This document shows, in pieces, positions 22,926 through 33,964 of a DNA stretch of 64,000 nucleotides. Position 1 is the first letter of the stretch; every line of letters begins with the position of its first letter. The stretch covers positions 128,839,050-128,903,049 of the forward strand of contig OX421961.1 of NCBI GenBank assembly GCA_949128115.1, written 5' to 3'. A model generated the notes under the pieces. It was not told the origin of the DNA and did not search any database. It saw only the letters and a program-made list of their open reading frames with translations. The position numbers were made by a program, and so were the translations under genes. The stretch is from Anaspis maculata. Taxonomy: Eukaryota > Arthropoda > Insecta > Coleoptera > Scraptiidae.

Positions 22926-23827
22926 GCAAGTGAAAGCTTCGGAAGGTGAGGGGGTTATATTACACAAAAGACACAAGGGGGCTCAATAAAGAGATCTAAA
23001 AATTATAAGCAAATACAAGGGGTTCCGACAGAGATCCGACCGCCACGGAAAAATGCAACGGGGCTCAGCAAGGCTTCGAACGATATTGAAAACACAAAAA
23101 GGCCTTATGGGGCTTCATATAACAAATGAAGACAAAAGGGGGCTGACTGATACTCTGGAAGCCATTAAAAGCTGAAGTGGACCAATAAGGGTTCCATACT
23201 ACACTCAGGAGACAAGGGGACTCGAGAAGGCTCGGAATATCACATTGAGGCACAAGGTGCTTACTACTGCTTCGAAAGCCACGGAAAGATGTATAGGGGC
23301 TCAGCATGCAGGGCTTCAAAAGACGTTGAAGAAACAAGGGGGCCCACGGGAGCTACGGATAACACAAGAAAGCAACAGGAGGCTCACTGGAATTCTGATG
23401 ATCGCAATGAAAAACATAAGGGGGCTCCAAGCTACACTAATGGAAACAAGAGGGCTCACTAAGACTCCAAGCTACACTTATGGACACAAGGGGGCTCACT
23501 AGGGCTTCAAACTACACTTGAGGGCACAAGGGGGCCCGATAGAGCTCCGTATATCACATGAAGACACAAGGGACTTACATTAGGGCTACGCACAAAAGAT
23601 CATATAGGTCGCAGTGCAGAATGGATTCTCCGAGACCAAACGATCACCTCTAATCTACACTAGGGCTTACAGCAATGTAAAAGTACACAAGATGGCTTAC
23701 TGGAATTCTGAAAGCCCAAAAACACATAAGGGGGCTCATTGGGGCTCCTAACGACACATAGGGTACAAGGGGCCTAACAAGAATCTGGAAATCACGGGAA
23801 AATGCAAGGGGGTTCCGTTGAACCTCA

Positions 23828-25649
23828 TACAGGGTCCTGCAACAGTGCGTCGGGCTTTCCTAGCGCCCTTACCTTGCAAAATAGTGGAAAAGGTGGAATT
23901 CATAAAATTATAAGTTTGAAAAGTTCTACCTTGTAAAATTATTTTCAACTATACAGGGTGTTCAATTTTTGCGCTACAATAAAAACAAAGGTTTTTTTGA
24001 ATAGAGTGCCCCACTTTTGATTACATTTTCTTGTTTAGCTTTTTAAGCTCTATCACAAGTGTATTTTTGTTTTTTCAATTTGTGGCAGTGCTACCAACTC
24101 AAAATTAAAAATTGAATTTTTTTGTGATTTCAAGGTTCACTTTGAAAAATCGTAGAGGCCTCGTTTTTTGAGATTTAGGAATGAAATTTGACGTAACGGT
24201 ATTCGAATAGAAGCTAAATAATTTCATGACAGAAAATTTGAGGTTTGATTATACAGGGTGTGCAAATTTTTTTTTTCAACTTCGCAAATTCTAAAATGCC
24301 ATAAGTCATTTTTTTCAAATAGAATGCCTCATGTCATCTCACCATTCGATAGCTTTTCTTTTTTTCCTTCATTTTTAATGGGGATACCCTACCTCTAAAG
24401 TCCATGATTTTGGAGATAATCTATAATTGTGATAAAAATTTTCGCTTATTTGGATTTTTTATGTTCTTAGTAGGTCCTGATACAGAAAATCATGTGTTAA
24501 AATGAACGCACCTCTCAATTTGACAGTTTGAAGGTTTTTGGAGTCGAGAAAACCACTTTACTAAGCTCAATTTGAATTTTCTTTTTTCTATCGGGCAACG
24601 AAATTCTTTTTTAAGCATTTTCTTCAGATTGGAATTTAGCGCAGCTATTCAATAAGAAAAACTTGTTCTCAGCATCAAATCAAGCAAAATGTGTCAATCA
24701 GACATTTGTTGATGATCACTATGGCCTGTCCGGCGTGAAAAATTTTAATAAATAACACTTTTTACCAAAATTATCGATTATCTCGGAACGTATCAAATTT
24801 GGGGGTAGGGTACCCCTGATAAAAATAAAAGAAGAGAAAAAAATCTGTCCAATGGTTTGATAAAATGAGGGGCATTCTATCTGGAAAAAATGACTCACGG
24901 CATTTTGAAATTTGCGAAGTTCGAAGAAAAAATTCTGAACACCCTGTATCATTATGTCTGAAGTTCGTTATCATGAAATTATTCACCTTCTATTCGACTA
25001 TTGTTGTGCCAAATTTCATTCCTTGATTGCAAAAAACGAGGCTCCTACGATTTTCCAAAACGAGCCTTGAAATTACAAAAAAATTCACTTTTTAATTTTT
25101 AGTTGGTAGAATAGAATAGAATAATTTATTTAAAGTGCCACTGTGACCTCACACAGGTATTTCACATCTAGACACTAAGAGATATATCACGAAAAAATCA
25201 ATTACCCAATACAATAGATAATGACATAAAAACAATCACAATTAAAATCGTATAAAATATCATAGCTAAGTGCACGACTTCATGCTCGTCTCAAGCTCAT
25301 CAATCGAGTAGAATACGTTTTCTTTCAAAAAAGACTTGACTGTATGTCTGAAGAGATTCGAAGTAAGTACTTTCCAAGACATAGGTAGCACTGCCACAAA
25401 TTGGAAAAACAAAAATACGCTTGTAATAGAGCTTGAGAAGCTAAAGAAAATTGAATCAAAAGTGGGGCATTCCATTCAAAAAAATCTTTGTTTTTGTTAT
25501 AGCGCAAAAATGGAACACTCTGTATAGTTGAAAATGATTTCACTGGTTAGAACTTTTCAAATCAATAATTTTATGTATTACACTTTAGTCTCTATCTCGT
25601 GAGGGAAGGGCGCTAGGATAGCCCGACGCACTGTTGCAGGACCCTGTAT
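23828..25649. mobile_element. 1.8-kb palindromic element inserted in the satellite
   Basis: The termini TACAGGGTCCTGCAACAGTG and complement delimit a near-palindrome whose arms match over about 700 bp. Internal ACAGGGTGTTC boxes lie at 23953 and 24252 with complements near 24940 and 25510. TA lies at both ends. The right arm is interrupted by a LINE fragment. No transposase was found. Confidence 0.8.
25106..25382 (-). mobile_element. 5'-truncated LINE 3' end inserted in the palindrome
   Basis: Compared with the left arm, these bases are extra. They are flanked by the direct repeat GGTAG. On the minus strand the last codons of a LINE ORF2 are visible (FRHTVKSFLKENVFYSIDEL and stop), and the end is an (AATAG)n/AATAAATT tail. 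This is typical of target-primed insertion. Confidence 0.75.
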
Positions 25650-26799
25650 AATACTGGTGACACAAGGGGCTCTTTATATCAAGACAAGACAAAAGGGAGC
25701 TCAATGTATGGTCTCTAAAAGCCAACACAAGTGGACTGATTGGGGCTCCAAACTACACATAAGAGTATAAAGGGGACGCGATAGAGCTCCAAAAGCCATG
25801 GAAATACAACAAGGGAGTCCAATGGAGCTCTGTATAATCAAAAAGGTAGAAGGGGGGTGACTGGGTTTCTGGAAGCCATGGAAAAACCGAGGGAAAAACA
25901 AAAGGGGCTCGCTAGGACTCCAAACTACAGTTACCGGCACAAGAGGATCCGATGGGGCTCCGAAAATCACAAAAGGCACAAGGAAGCCCAAGGAGCTTTA
26001 TATAACAACAAAAGTCAAAAGGGGCTCAATGGAAATCTGGAAGCTACGAAAAAAGACAAGGGGGCTCATTAGGGCTCCACACTACACTTGAAGACACGAA
26101 AAGGCCCGATAGGGCTCTGAATATCACATGAAGACACAAGGTACTCACTACTGCTCCAAAAGCCACGGAAAAATGTAAGGGGGCCCAGCAAGGCTTCAAA
26201 AGACGTTGGAAAAACAAGGGGGCCCACTGGAGCTCTGGATAACATAATAAGGCAACAGGGGGCTTACTGGAATTCTGATAGTCATGGAAAAACACAAGGG
26301 GGCTCACTAAGGCTCCAAACCACACTTTCGGATACAAAGGAGGTCCGATAGGGCTCCGTATATCACATGAAGGCACTAGGGATTTACACTAGGGCTTTCA
26401 GCAATGCAAAAGCGCACAAGATGGCTTACTGGAGCTCTGAAAGCCACGAAAATAAATACGGGGGGTCGTTAGGGCTTCAATGGACACATAGGGCAGAAGG
26501 GGACTAATAAAAATCCAAAGATTACGGGAAAGTGCAAGGGGGCTCCGTAGAACTTCAGCTGATATTGGTAACACAAAGGGCTCTTTATAACGAGAAAAGG
26601 CAAAAAGAGGTTCACTGTATACTACTGACAGCCAATAAGAACAAAAGTGGACTGATTGGGGCTCGAAACTACACACAAGGGTACAAGGGAACCCGATAGA
26701 GCTCCGAAAGCCACGGAAATACGACAAGAGGACCCAATGAAGCTCTGTATATTCAAGCTTATCTACTCACACAATGGGGCCCGATAGGGCACGAATTGT

Positions 26800-27580
26800 C
26801 CGGTCACGGTTGATTTGAGACCCCTTTGATGATGAGTCTCAATCCCCCTCTAGGGAGAAGAGTCGAGACTCGCTGGTGATGAGTTTTAGATCCACCTCGA
26901 GGATGTAAATTTGAGATCTCCAGAAAATGCGTTCGAATCCACCTGCAGAACGCATAGTCAAGACCAGATAGAAACGAGCTCTCGCTTCGGTGTCTCTGGT
27001 AAGGGAGTGATGATTTCGGCTAACGGAGGATTAGATTTGGTGAGTTGGAGTTGATGCTTACGATTGAGCTTTGTGGTCAAGAATATATTCACTTCATGAG
27101 TTTTCAGCGCGATCTTGATGGCATGCGCAAAATTGTACTCATAGAATTTTGCTAAATTGTCAGATGTTACATGTACCTAGTTGATAGTATGGTAAATTTG
27201 CATACTACGATTTAATGAGTTTGCAGCACCAATAGGCCGCCCTTGGTCCTTCTTTTGTGATTCGGAGCCTTACCGAGATAAGAAACTCGACCAAATCAAG
27301 ATTTTCAATCAAAATTTTATGATCAGAAGTTGATTTCTCTGACAATTATTAATGCAAGGTCAATAATTATACAGAATAACAGCCGAAGATTTCACTTTAC
27401 AACTTAGATAAAAATTAAAAAGCATTTTTTTCAAACTAACCAAGTGGTATCTACAGCTGGAATCACATTTTAAAATACACAAATACAACACACTGGAAAG
27501 ACTTCTTCCTCATCTACGTTTCTTGTTCTGTTCTTCTTTCGCGTGCTACTTTTGAATAGTTCGTTTTCGCCAGGTCTGTT
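26800..27580. other. Interval between satellite and module E; little content
   Basis: The first 160 bp are diverged GAGTTTTGACCCACCT-type repeat. After that no coding frame or repeat is recognised up to about 27300. From there the sequence matches the 3' flank of module C and is likely the 3' UTR of module E. Confidence 0.5.
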
Positions 27581-27586
27581 TTATCT

Positions 27587-30500
27587 TTATCCAGTCTCAG
27601 GTATCTTCAGTGATCCAGAAAAGAACTCCAACCCGGCAATGGACTCCCAAAATTCGAACCGCTCCACTTCCACTTTCGGTATCTTATCGTAAGATACGTT
27701 CCTGTTGTTGATGTGTAAACAGTGAGTCAGGTTCTTTCTGATGGGTCGCCAATCCACGTCCAGCAGTTCGTTGCGCTCTTCCGGATTGGGATTTCCGGTC
27801 CTGGCAAACTGGACCCACAGCTTGGTCATCCTTTTGATAACCAGGTCACTCGAGGAATCTTTGGTGATGGTTGTCGTCACCGGCGTTTTGAAAATGTAGC
27901 CCAGTTCATCCGCGTGAGCTGCGTCTGAAATGTACGGTTTCATGTTTTAGCTCTTAGGTTTGCCACGTCTCCAACGAAAATAAACGGGGCAACTCAGTGG
28001 TACTGGAAACCATGTTATTTCTGGGTCAAAGTAGTGACGATCGAGATCAGTTTTCTTTGATCTAAACCGCACCGTTTTCAGTATGTAGCTCTTTGGAACG
28101 TGTTATTAGAAGTAATGAATCAAGAACGGAAAAATGGACAAAAGGCAAAGAATGTATATAGTTCAGGAAAAAGGATATTCAGAACAATGCTTAGTTCAAT
28201 GAACTAGCTGTCACCGGCGCCGGCAAGCCGTCGCCTGGGTGACAGCTATGGTTAAAAAGTAGACAGGGAATTTGTTCCACTGACACCGGACAAGTGGAAA
28301 GGGGATCAACATGATGTTGATTTTCGGTTGTTTTAGGCAGATGTCAGGTTTTCCCTTTGCGAGTTCAGTTATTTTATGCATGTCCGTCGATAAAGTTTTG
28401 GTCAGATGAAGTTTTCCAAGAGGCGTAAGCAACTGACTGTGTATTAGTAACATGAAATCGAAAAGATGTTTGTTTTTCGCGTGCTTTGAAATTTCTGCCT
28501 CGACTTGTAGGGTTCTATTGTGAACGGAACGCATGTCAGTGGGTAGTGTCTGGTCAGTGAAGAGTTGTCGGGGAAAATCGATACACCATTATTTTGTTTA
28601 ATAACATGTATTTCTACTTTTGTTCAAGGTAACTACCAAAAATACTGGAAGCATGTGATGGAGTACCACAATTTTGAGAATGAAATCGACGATGTGTGTT
28701 ATGAAAACCTAAACCGTGAACAAAGCTCTGCCGTGGAGGACACTGTGTTGTGGAAAGCAAAGAAGAACCGTGTATTTGTATTATTTATGAGTCTTTTTAA
28801 ATATGTACCTATAGGAGAAATTGAGATGGAATGAAAGTATGTGGAAAATTCAAAATTTGACAGTTACGTTCCAGTTGTTCATCTGAACCAAATATAGGTT
28901 GTAAGACCCGATGTAATCAGTTGAAAAAAGCAAGAGTTCAATACGGCGCTTTGACCTGCCAAAATGTCGAGTTCGACAAATGCACTTCACATAATTGTCC
29001 ATCTTGACCAAGTATATGTTCAAAATCTCAGTCTAATCTGTTGAAATGAACAAAAGCTCAATATGGCATATGGCAGCCTTGGAAATGTCAAAATAGCAAA
29101 TTTGACGAATGCATTTCGATTTTCAACCTCAAGTGGGTATAGGTTTGAGATCTCAATCCGATTGGTTGAAAAATGCAAAAGTTCAATATGGTGGCCTCTT
29201 GAAACGTCAAAATCAAATATTCACAGATGCATTTTGATCGCCAATCTCAAGTAGGTATAGGTTCGAAATCCCAATCAGATCGGTTGAAAAATGCTAAAGT
29301 TCAATATGCATGGCGACCTCTAGGAACGTCAAAAATCGGAATTTGACAGATACATCTCGACTGCCGGATTGCCTAACCAAAGCAAGTAAAGGTTCCAAAT
29401 CCCAATCGGATAGGTTGAGAAATGCGAGTGTTCAATATGGCGGCGGAATTAGAACTGTCAATATGACAAATTTGACAAATGTATTCAGATTGCCCATTTC
29501 AAGTTGTCATATATTCAAAATCTCAATTGGATAGGTTGGAAAATGCAGAAGTTCAAGATGGCGGCCTCTTGAACGTCAAAAATCAGAATTTAACAGATGT
29601 ATTCTCGTTGTCCGCCTCAAGTGGTCATATATAGGTTTTGAATCCCAATCGGATCGGTTGAAAAATGCAAAAGTTCGATATGGCGGCCTTGGAACTGTCG
29701 AAACGTCAAATTTGATAGATACACCTTGATTGTTCACCTCAAGTGGGTATAAGTTCCAAATTCCAATTGGATAGGTCGAAAATGCAAAAGTTCAATATGG
29801 CGGCCTTTTGAAACGTCAAAAATCGAAGGTTGACAAATGCATCTCGATTGCCTACCTAAAACAAGTACAGGTTGAAAATCCCAATCGGATCAATATGGCA
29901 GCCTTTTGAAACGTCATAAATCGAAATTTGCTAGATGCATCTCGATTGCCTACCCAAAACAAGTTTAAGTTGGAAATCCAAATCGGATCGGCTAAAAATC
30001 GCAAAAGTTTGATATGGTGATCTCTTAAAACGTCAAAAATCAAAGTTTGACAGATGCTGCATCTTGATTGCCTACCTTGAACAAGTAGTATGAGTTGAAA
30101 ATCTCAATCGCATCGGTTGAAAAATGCAAAAGTTCAATGTGGCGGCCTTTTGAAATGTCAAAAATCAAAATGTGACAGAGGCATCTCGAATGCCCACCCA
30201 ATGCAAGTACAGGTTGAAAAATCCAATCCGATCGGTTGAGAAATGGAAAAGTTCAATATGGTGGTCTCTGATGGAGACGGCAAAAATCGAAATCTGACAA
30301 AGGAAAATTCGCTGTGTTTGGAATTAGGTTTGTTCCATCAGCAGTCCCTGACTGTTCGTGGACGTCAGCAGCCTGTTACTCCGTAAATCGTAATGCGCAG
30401 GCTGCTGACGTCCACGGACAGTCAGGGACTGCTGATGGAACAAACTTATTGAAACAATTGAATAGCGAACGCTTACAAAAGGGGGAATACCATGAAATTT

Positions 30501-33500
30501 CGAATAAAAAAGCAACAAATTGGATCTGGTCGACGGTCGTCTATGTTTTTGGTTCAGATTACGCAAAAAAAAAACACCGCAAACACGACGATGAATGTGA
30601 TTTGAGAATTCGGCGAACGATGGCGCGAGTTTGACAGATTCGCGTTAACATCTAGTGAACGGAGGCGCGTGGTGCTGTTGGCAAAAGTGACAGTGGCAGT
30701 CCGACGCTAGGTCGATCGTATCAATGCGAAAAGTTGCACACAGATTTCGATAAAATAGACTACAAAGACGTAATAGAACGCATATGGATCGAAGCATGGA
30801 CCCTTTCTAAAGATCTGACCAGGAGGTCTGATGGAATTATCTGGGATTTCGTAGAGGACAAGACGTGACAACAAGACATTGACGCCGCCACGAGATGTGT
30901 CTGGAAATGGGAACAAGGGGCTTTTCTCGAAATGTGAAGCCGGTAAAAATCGGGCTCTAGTGCAAATATACTGTGAGTACCTACCAGACGTGTTTTGCCC
31001 CATCAATCGCCTGTTTTTGTGAAATATTACGCCGTCAACGTCTGTCCCGGTCTGGGAAATTTTATCAAAGTGCCGTCGAATTTGAAGAACTTTTTGGTTT
31101 TTGGTGTCCGATAGACGCTGAAAAGCCTCCTCTGGACCACGGTTCAATGTCGCACGCTGACACGGTACGTTTTTTCCAAAAACACTGTCCAAATGCCCCG
31201 AGGTGTTGTCGAGTTTTTTCCAAAACCGACAGCGTCAATAATGATGTTTCTGTCAGATTTGGCCGGGCCGTATACCGTTTTCAACATTTTTCGGCAAAAT
31301 TCCAAAAAAAGCCACGCCGAATGGCTCGCACAAGACGATAGTGAGTTCTCGAAACCCCCCGGTCGGCATTTCACACCAAATTTCTCGAAATTCTGCCCGA
31401 GAATCCGAGTTTTCGCCGCCAAAATGTGTCAAGAAATCTCGGACGAATTATTTGAAATGACGATTCCCTTAGAAAAATTGGAATGAATTATGAATTTTCG
31501 AAAAATCCCCTTAAATTCGACAGGAATTTTGGAAATTTTCCATCGTCAACTTGTACTGCGGTTCGTTTGCGAAAATATTTAAAAAAATACCCCGCCAAAA
31601 TCCGACGTCTGGTTTTCACAAATTCCAACCAGACGTCGTTAAGTTCTCTCATGTCTCATGGGTTAGTTTAGGGTGATGATTGACACAGACGCAACTGGAT
31701 CCGTGAACTTGTGATGAAGGGTAAAATAGTGAGTTCGGGTCTTGAATGTCTCGAAACTTTGCTGAATCCGAATTTTGCGACGCAAAGGCCCACGTGTGAG
31801 AAATGAGGCTGGATGTTTTAAATCTTTGGTACGAGAATAGAGTCAATGTGCAAGGATATGTTTTAAAGCAAATGCTGTAAAAAAATAGGAGTGAAGAATC
31901 TGTGTTATGCTTTGCCTGTTGAGTTGGCTGCATACTCGGTTGCGTACCTCGTGCGTCAAAGTAACAAGTGTAAAAATACTTTTACTGAAATATAGTTACC
32001 ATTACTGAAGACAATGTTATCGTACAGCCTTGCTGTGAAGTTCAAGTCAAGATCGACTCCAAATCTGTAAAGGTAGACATATTTTTGTCTCATTGTTCTA
32101 ACGAAATGTGTCGCCAACGCGACAGTTCCTATCGTGTAGTGGAGGTCGGACAGTATCTGAAAAACTTGTAACATCACCATCACGTAAACTAGTTGAAGAC
32201 CCACAAACCATTTCAACAATTTCTTGTCTGGAATCTCCGTTCGCTCCCTCATTTGTTGCGACAAAGAATCTGTAAGATTCTATGACTGTCTTGACTGTAT
32301 CACACATTTCGCTCTCAGCAGTTTCAGGTGTGGAGCCCTGGGCGAGTTGTGCCAGACATATGTTGTTCCATATCAACGTCTCCTGCAGCGTTTCGTCGTA
32401 TCCTTCCCAAGTGAGTCGGTCTATCAAGCCTTCAAGTGAATTATATCCGATCAGCACCGGCATTGATGTTCCATAGCTGGCCGCCGTCGAAAGAGCTCGC
32501 AAATGATCCGGACGAAACATTCGGACTCCCTGTTCAATTTTCAATTAGTTGGAAAGATGATATTGTCTATTGAAATGTTACTAACTCGAAGGGAGTTCAA
32601 TAATGATGAGTTGAAATTCAGAAGCTCTTCTACCGGCAGGTTGCGCAACAGTTCGATGCAAGACCTGTCGTCCTCATTGGTGCTTCCCCAAATTTTGCTC
32701 ACCAAAGATCGGACTTCATAGCGGCTATCGGGAAGGACAATGCCTGTAGCGAGTTCCATGCTACTGCTCAGTATCATTTTATGGAATAAGTCATCTAGAA
32801 TGGGAGAATATTTTGCAGAATACATTGAATAAATATAAAAAGTTCTCAAAGCTATCTATCAAGCGTATCTAAAGCCAAAATTTTAGCACACGTACTTTTT
32901 TCGTTTTGTGCGGCAATCATTCGTATGTAAGTAGCACCCGTTCCTTGTCCGTAAGCCGTGACATTGTCAGGGCATCCTCCAAAAAATTGGATCTCGTTTT
33001 TGACGAAGCGAAAAGCCTTGATTATATCCTGGACTCCGGCATCGATGGGCACGTCGAGCTCTGCATTTGGCTTTTCAAACGCGGTGAAACCCAAAATGTC
33101 ACGTCTGTACGACAAGACGACAAGCACCACGTCTTCCTGCAACAAGAACTGCGGCCCATAGAGATCTTCGCTTCTGTACTGTTCCGCTTTGGGACTCAAA
33201 AGGCCTGGTACAAAGACTATGACTGGTCTGGTGTACTTCTGTGGAGACTCCTTGCGTGGGACCTGGATATAAGAGGTATTTTCAGAATTTGTCCAACAAG
33301 GAATGACAACTCATATGATACCTCTCGGGTATAAATGTGAAGGAAAAGATGATCTTCTGGGCCGTATCTTCCGTTTTCATCCAACTTGAATTGTTTCAAG
33401 TCTTCAAAGGAGCTGATATCTTTCGGTGCCTAAACCAAATTCACTTAGAACTAAGCAATAAGCGTATCACTTTGGTTTTGTCAGTCATTTTGTCGGGTGG

Positions 33501-33908
33501 GAGGTGAGGAGCAAACAGATCAATAGCGTGGAAATTTTTGGTTTCAACCACGGTAGAAATAGGGACGGACTACAGAAATTTGCTGATTGCTCAGCCTGCA
33601 TCTGAATTTTTGAGTCCGTCCCTCCATTTTTCGAGGTTGAAACGTAAGAAAAGTTACCACATTGCACCCGGTACCCACCAAAAAAGCTAAAAGAGACCAT
33701 ACTCACGGCAAATCGGAGATCTTTTACAGGTACTTTCGCGTAAGGCACGTGTTGGAAGCTATAGTAGCAATTATCATTGTAGTTACAAATATCTCCTTCG
33801 ATCGAACCTCTGCTAGTATGAGCAAATATTATGCTATTCGGTTGTTCTTTTGGTAAAATTGTGTACGAGTATGTTGGCACCCGAGAGTCGTCTGACCTAA
33901 AAGAAGAC
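27587..33908 (-). CDS. Esterase module E (type I), complete from exon 1, predicted non-catalytic
   Basis: Seven exons are read: 33908-33707, 33429-33322, 33262-32896, 32794-32586, 32529-32209, 32156-32000 and 27924-27587, giving about 566 codons with canonical GT/AG borders. Landmarks are FAHTSRGSIEG (exon 1), EDHLFLHIYT (exon 2), DAGVQDI, FGGCPDN and YGQGTG (exon 3), LIGYNSLEG (exon 5) and AAHADELGY (exon 7). Gly replaces the catalytic Ser, while acid and His remain. Unlike A and C, an ATG (33949-33947) opens the exon 1 frame, giving an alternative independent start about 10 nt after the stop of F. Otherwise coding would enter by splicing from F. Intron 6 is 4.1 kb because of a roughly 3.5-kb insertion absent from C. 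Confidence 0.85.
28850..30300. repeat. 120-bp satellite, about 12 copies
   Basis: The core TTGAAAAATGCAAAAGTTCA followed by ATATGGCGGCC recurs near 28919, 29040, 29165, 29282, 29412, 29533, 29656, 29775, 29893 (shortened), 29990, 30116 and 30234. This is a period of about 118-125 bp. Copies are diverged, so the array is old. It is non-coding. Confidence 0.85.
30328..30445. repeat. Near-perfect hairpin with 48-bp arms
   Basis: The left arm 30328-30375 (starting GTTTGTTCCATCAGCAGTCC) and right arm 30398-30445 are complementary with about one mismatch, around a 22-nt loop. Such fidelity contrasts with the diverged neighbourhood and suggests a recent event or an active constraint. Confidence 0.85.
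30450..31670. other. Unassigned sequence with overlapping open frames on both strands
   Basis: Frames of 90-160 codons overlap on both strands (for example 31192-30707 minus and 30973-31341 plus) with no recognisable domain. I treat them as chance frames inside the intronic insertion. A stem-loop of GACGTCTGGTT and its complement lies at 31604-31637. Confidence 0.35.
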
Positions 33909-33964
33909 CTTGAAACATTCACTTTAGAAAATAGAAATGGAAGCAACATTAAATGGCTCAGTAC
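33909..33964 (-). other. Candidate 56-nt mini-intron joining modules F and E
   Basis: GTACTG starts in the last Lys codon of F, before TGA, and TTTCAAG ends at 33909. A second, pyrimidine-rich acceptor (CTTCTTTTAG) 12 nt downstream is also in frame. CTAAA upstream could serve as branch site. The splice would give a continuous F-E reading frame of about 1,113 codons. Confidence 0.42.

Larger units (their letters stand above)
22926..26790. repeat. Complex satellite array, CACAAGGGGGCTC family, block 1
   Basis: Subunits of about 40-60 bp share the core ACAAGGGGGCTCACT followed by GGGCTCCAAA, AGCCACGGAAAAA or CGATAGGGCTCCG. They are arranged in a higher-order unit of about 250-300 bp. The array is split by a palindromic element (23828-25649). 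A second array with the same higher-order order lies at 59706-64000. Confidence 0.75.
28205..31670. mobile_element. 3.5-kb insertion in intron 6 of module E
   Basis: Sequence either side (28100-28204 and 31670-31990) aligns with intron 6 of module C, where the two parts are adjacent. The insert begins with a stem-loop (AGCTGTCACC at 28206, complement ending about 28247) next to CTAG on the minus strand. It contains a 120-bp satellite and a 48-bp-arm hairpin, and ends near another stem-loop (31604-31637). Hairpin-plus-CTAG and internal tandem repeats recall Helitron or Helentron derivatives, but no helicase is present. That class is a guess. Confidence 0.5.

Noticed and set aside
22242..23502. 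Series of 60-130-codon frames on both strands
   Set aside because: They follow the repeat period of the GAGTTTTGACCC and CACAAGGGGGCTC arrays and recur wherever those repeats do.
28565..28834. Open frame of 89 codons with a hydrophobic start, possible small secreted protein
   Set aside because: It lies in an intronic insertion next to a satellite, with no family match and no sister copy in module C.
30707..31486. Overlapping open frames on both strands, possible novel gene
   Set aside because: The overlap on opposite strands is more likely chance in a GC-richer stretch. No domain, splice pattern or conserved copy was recognised.
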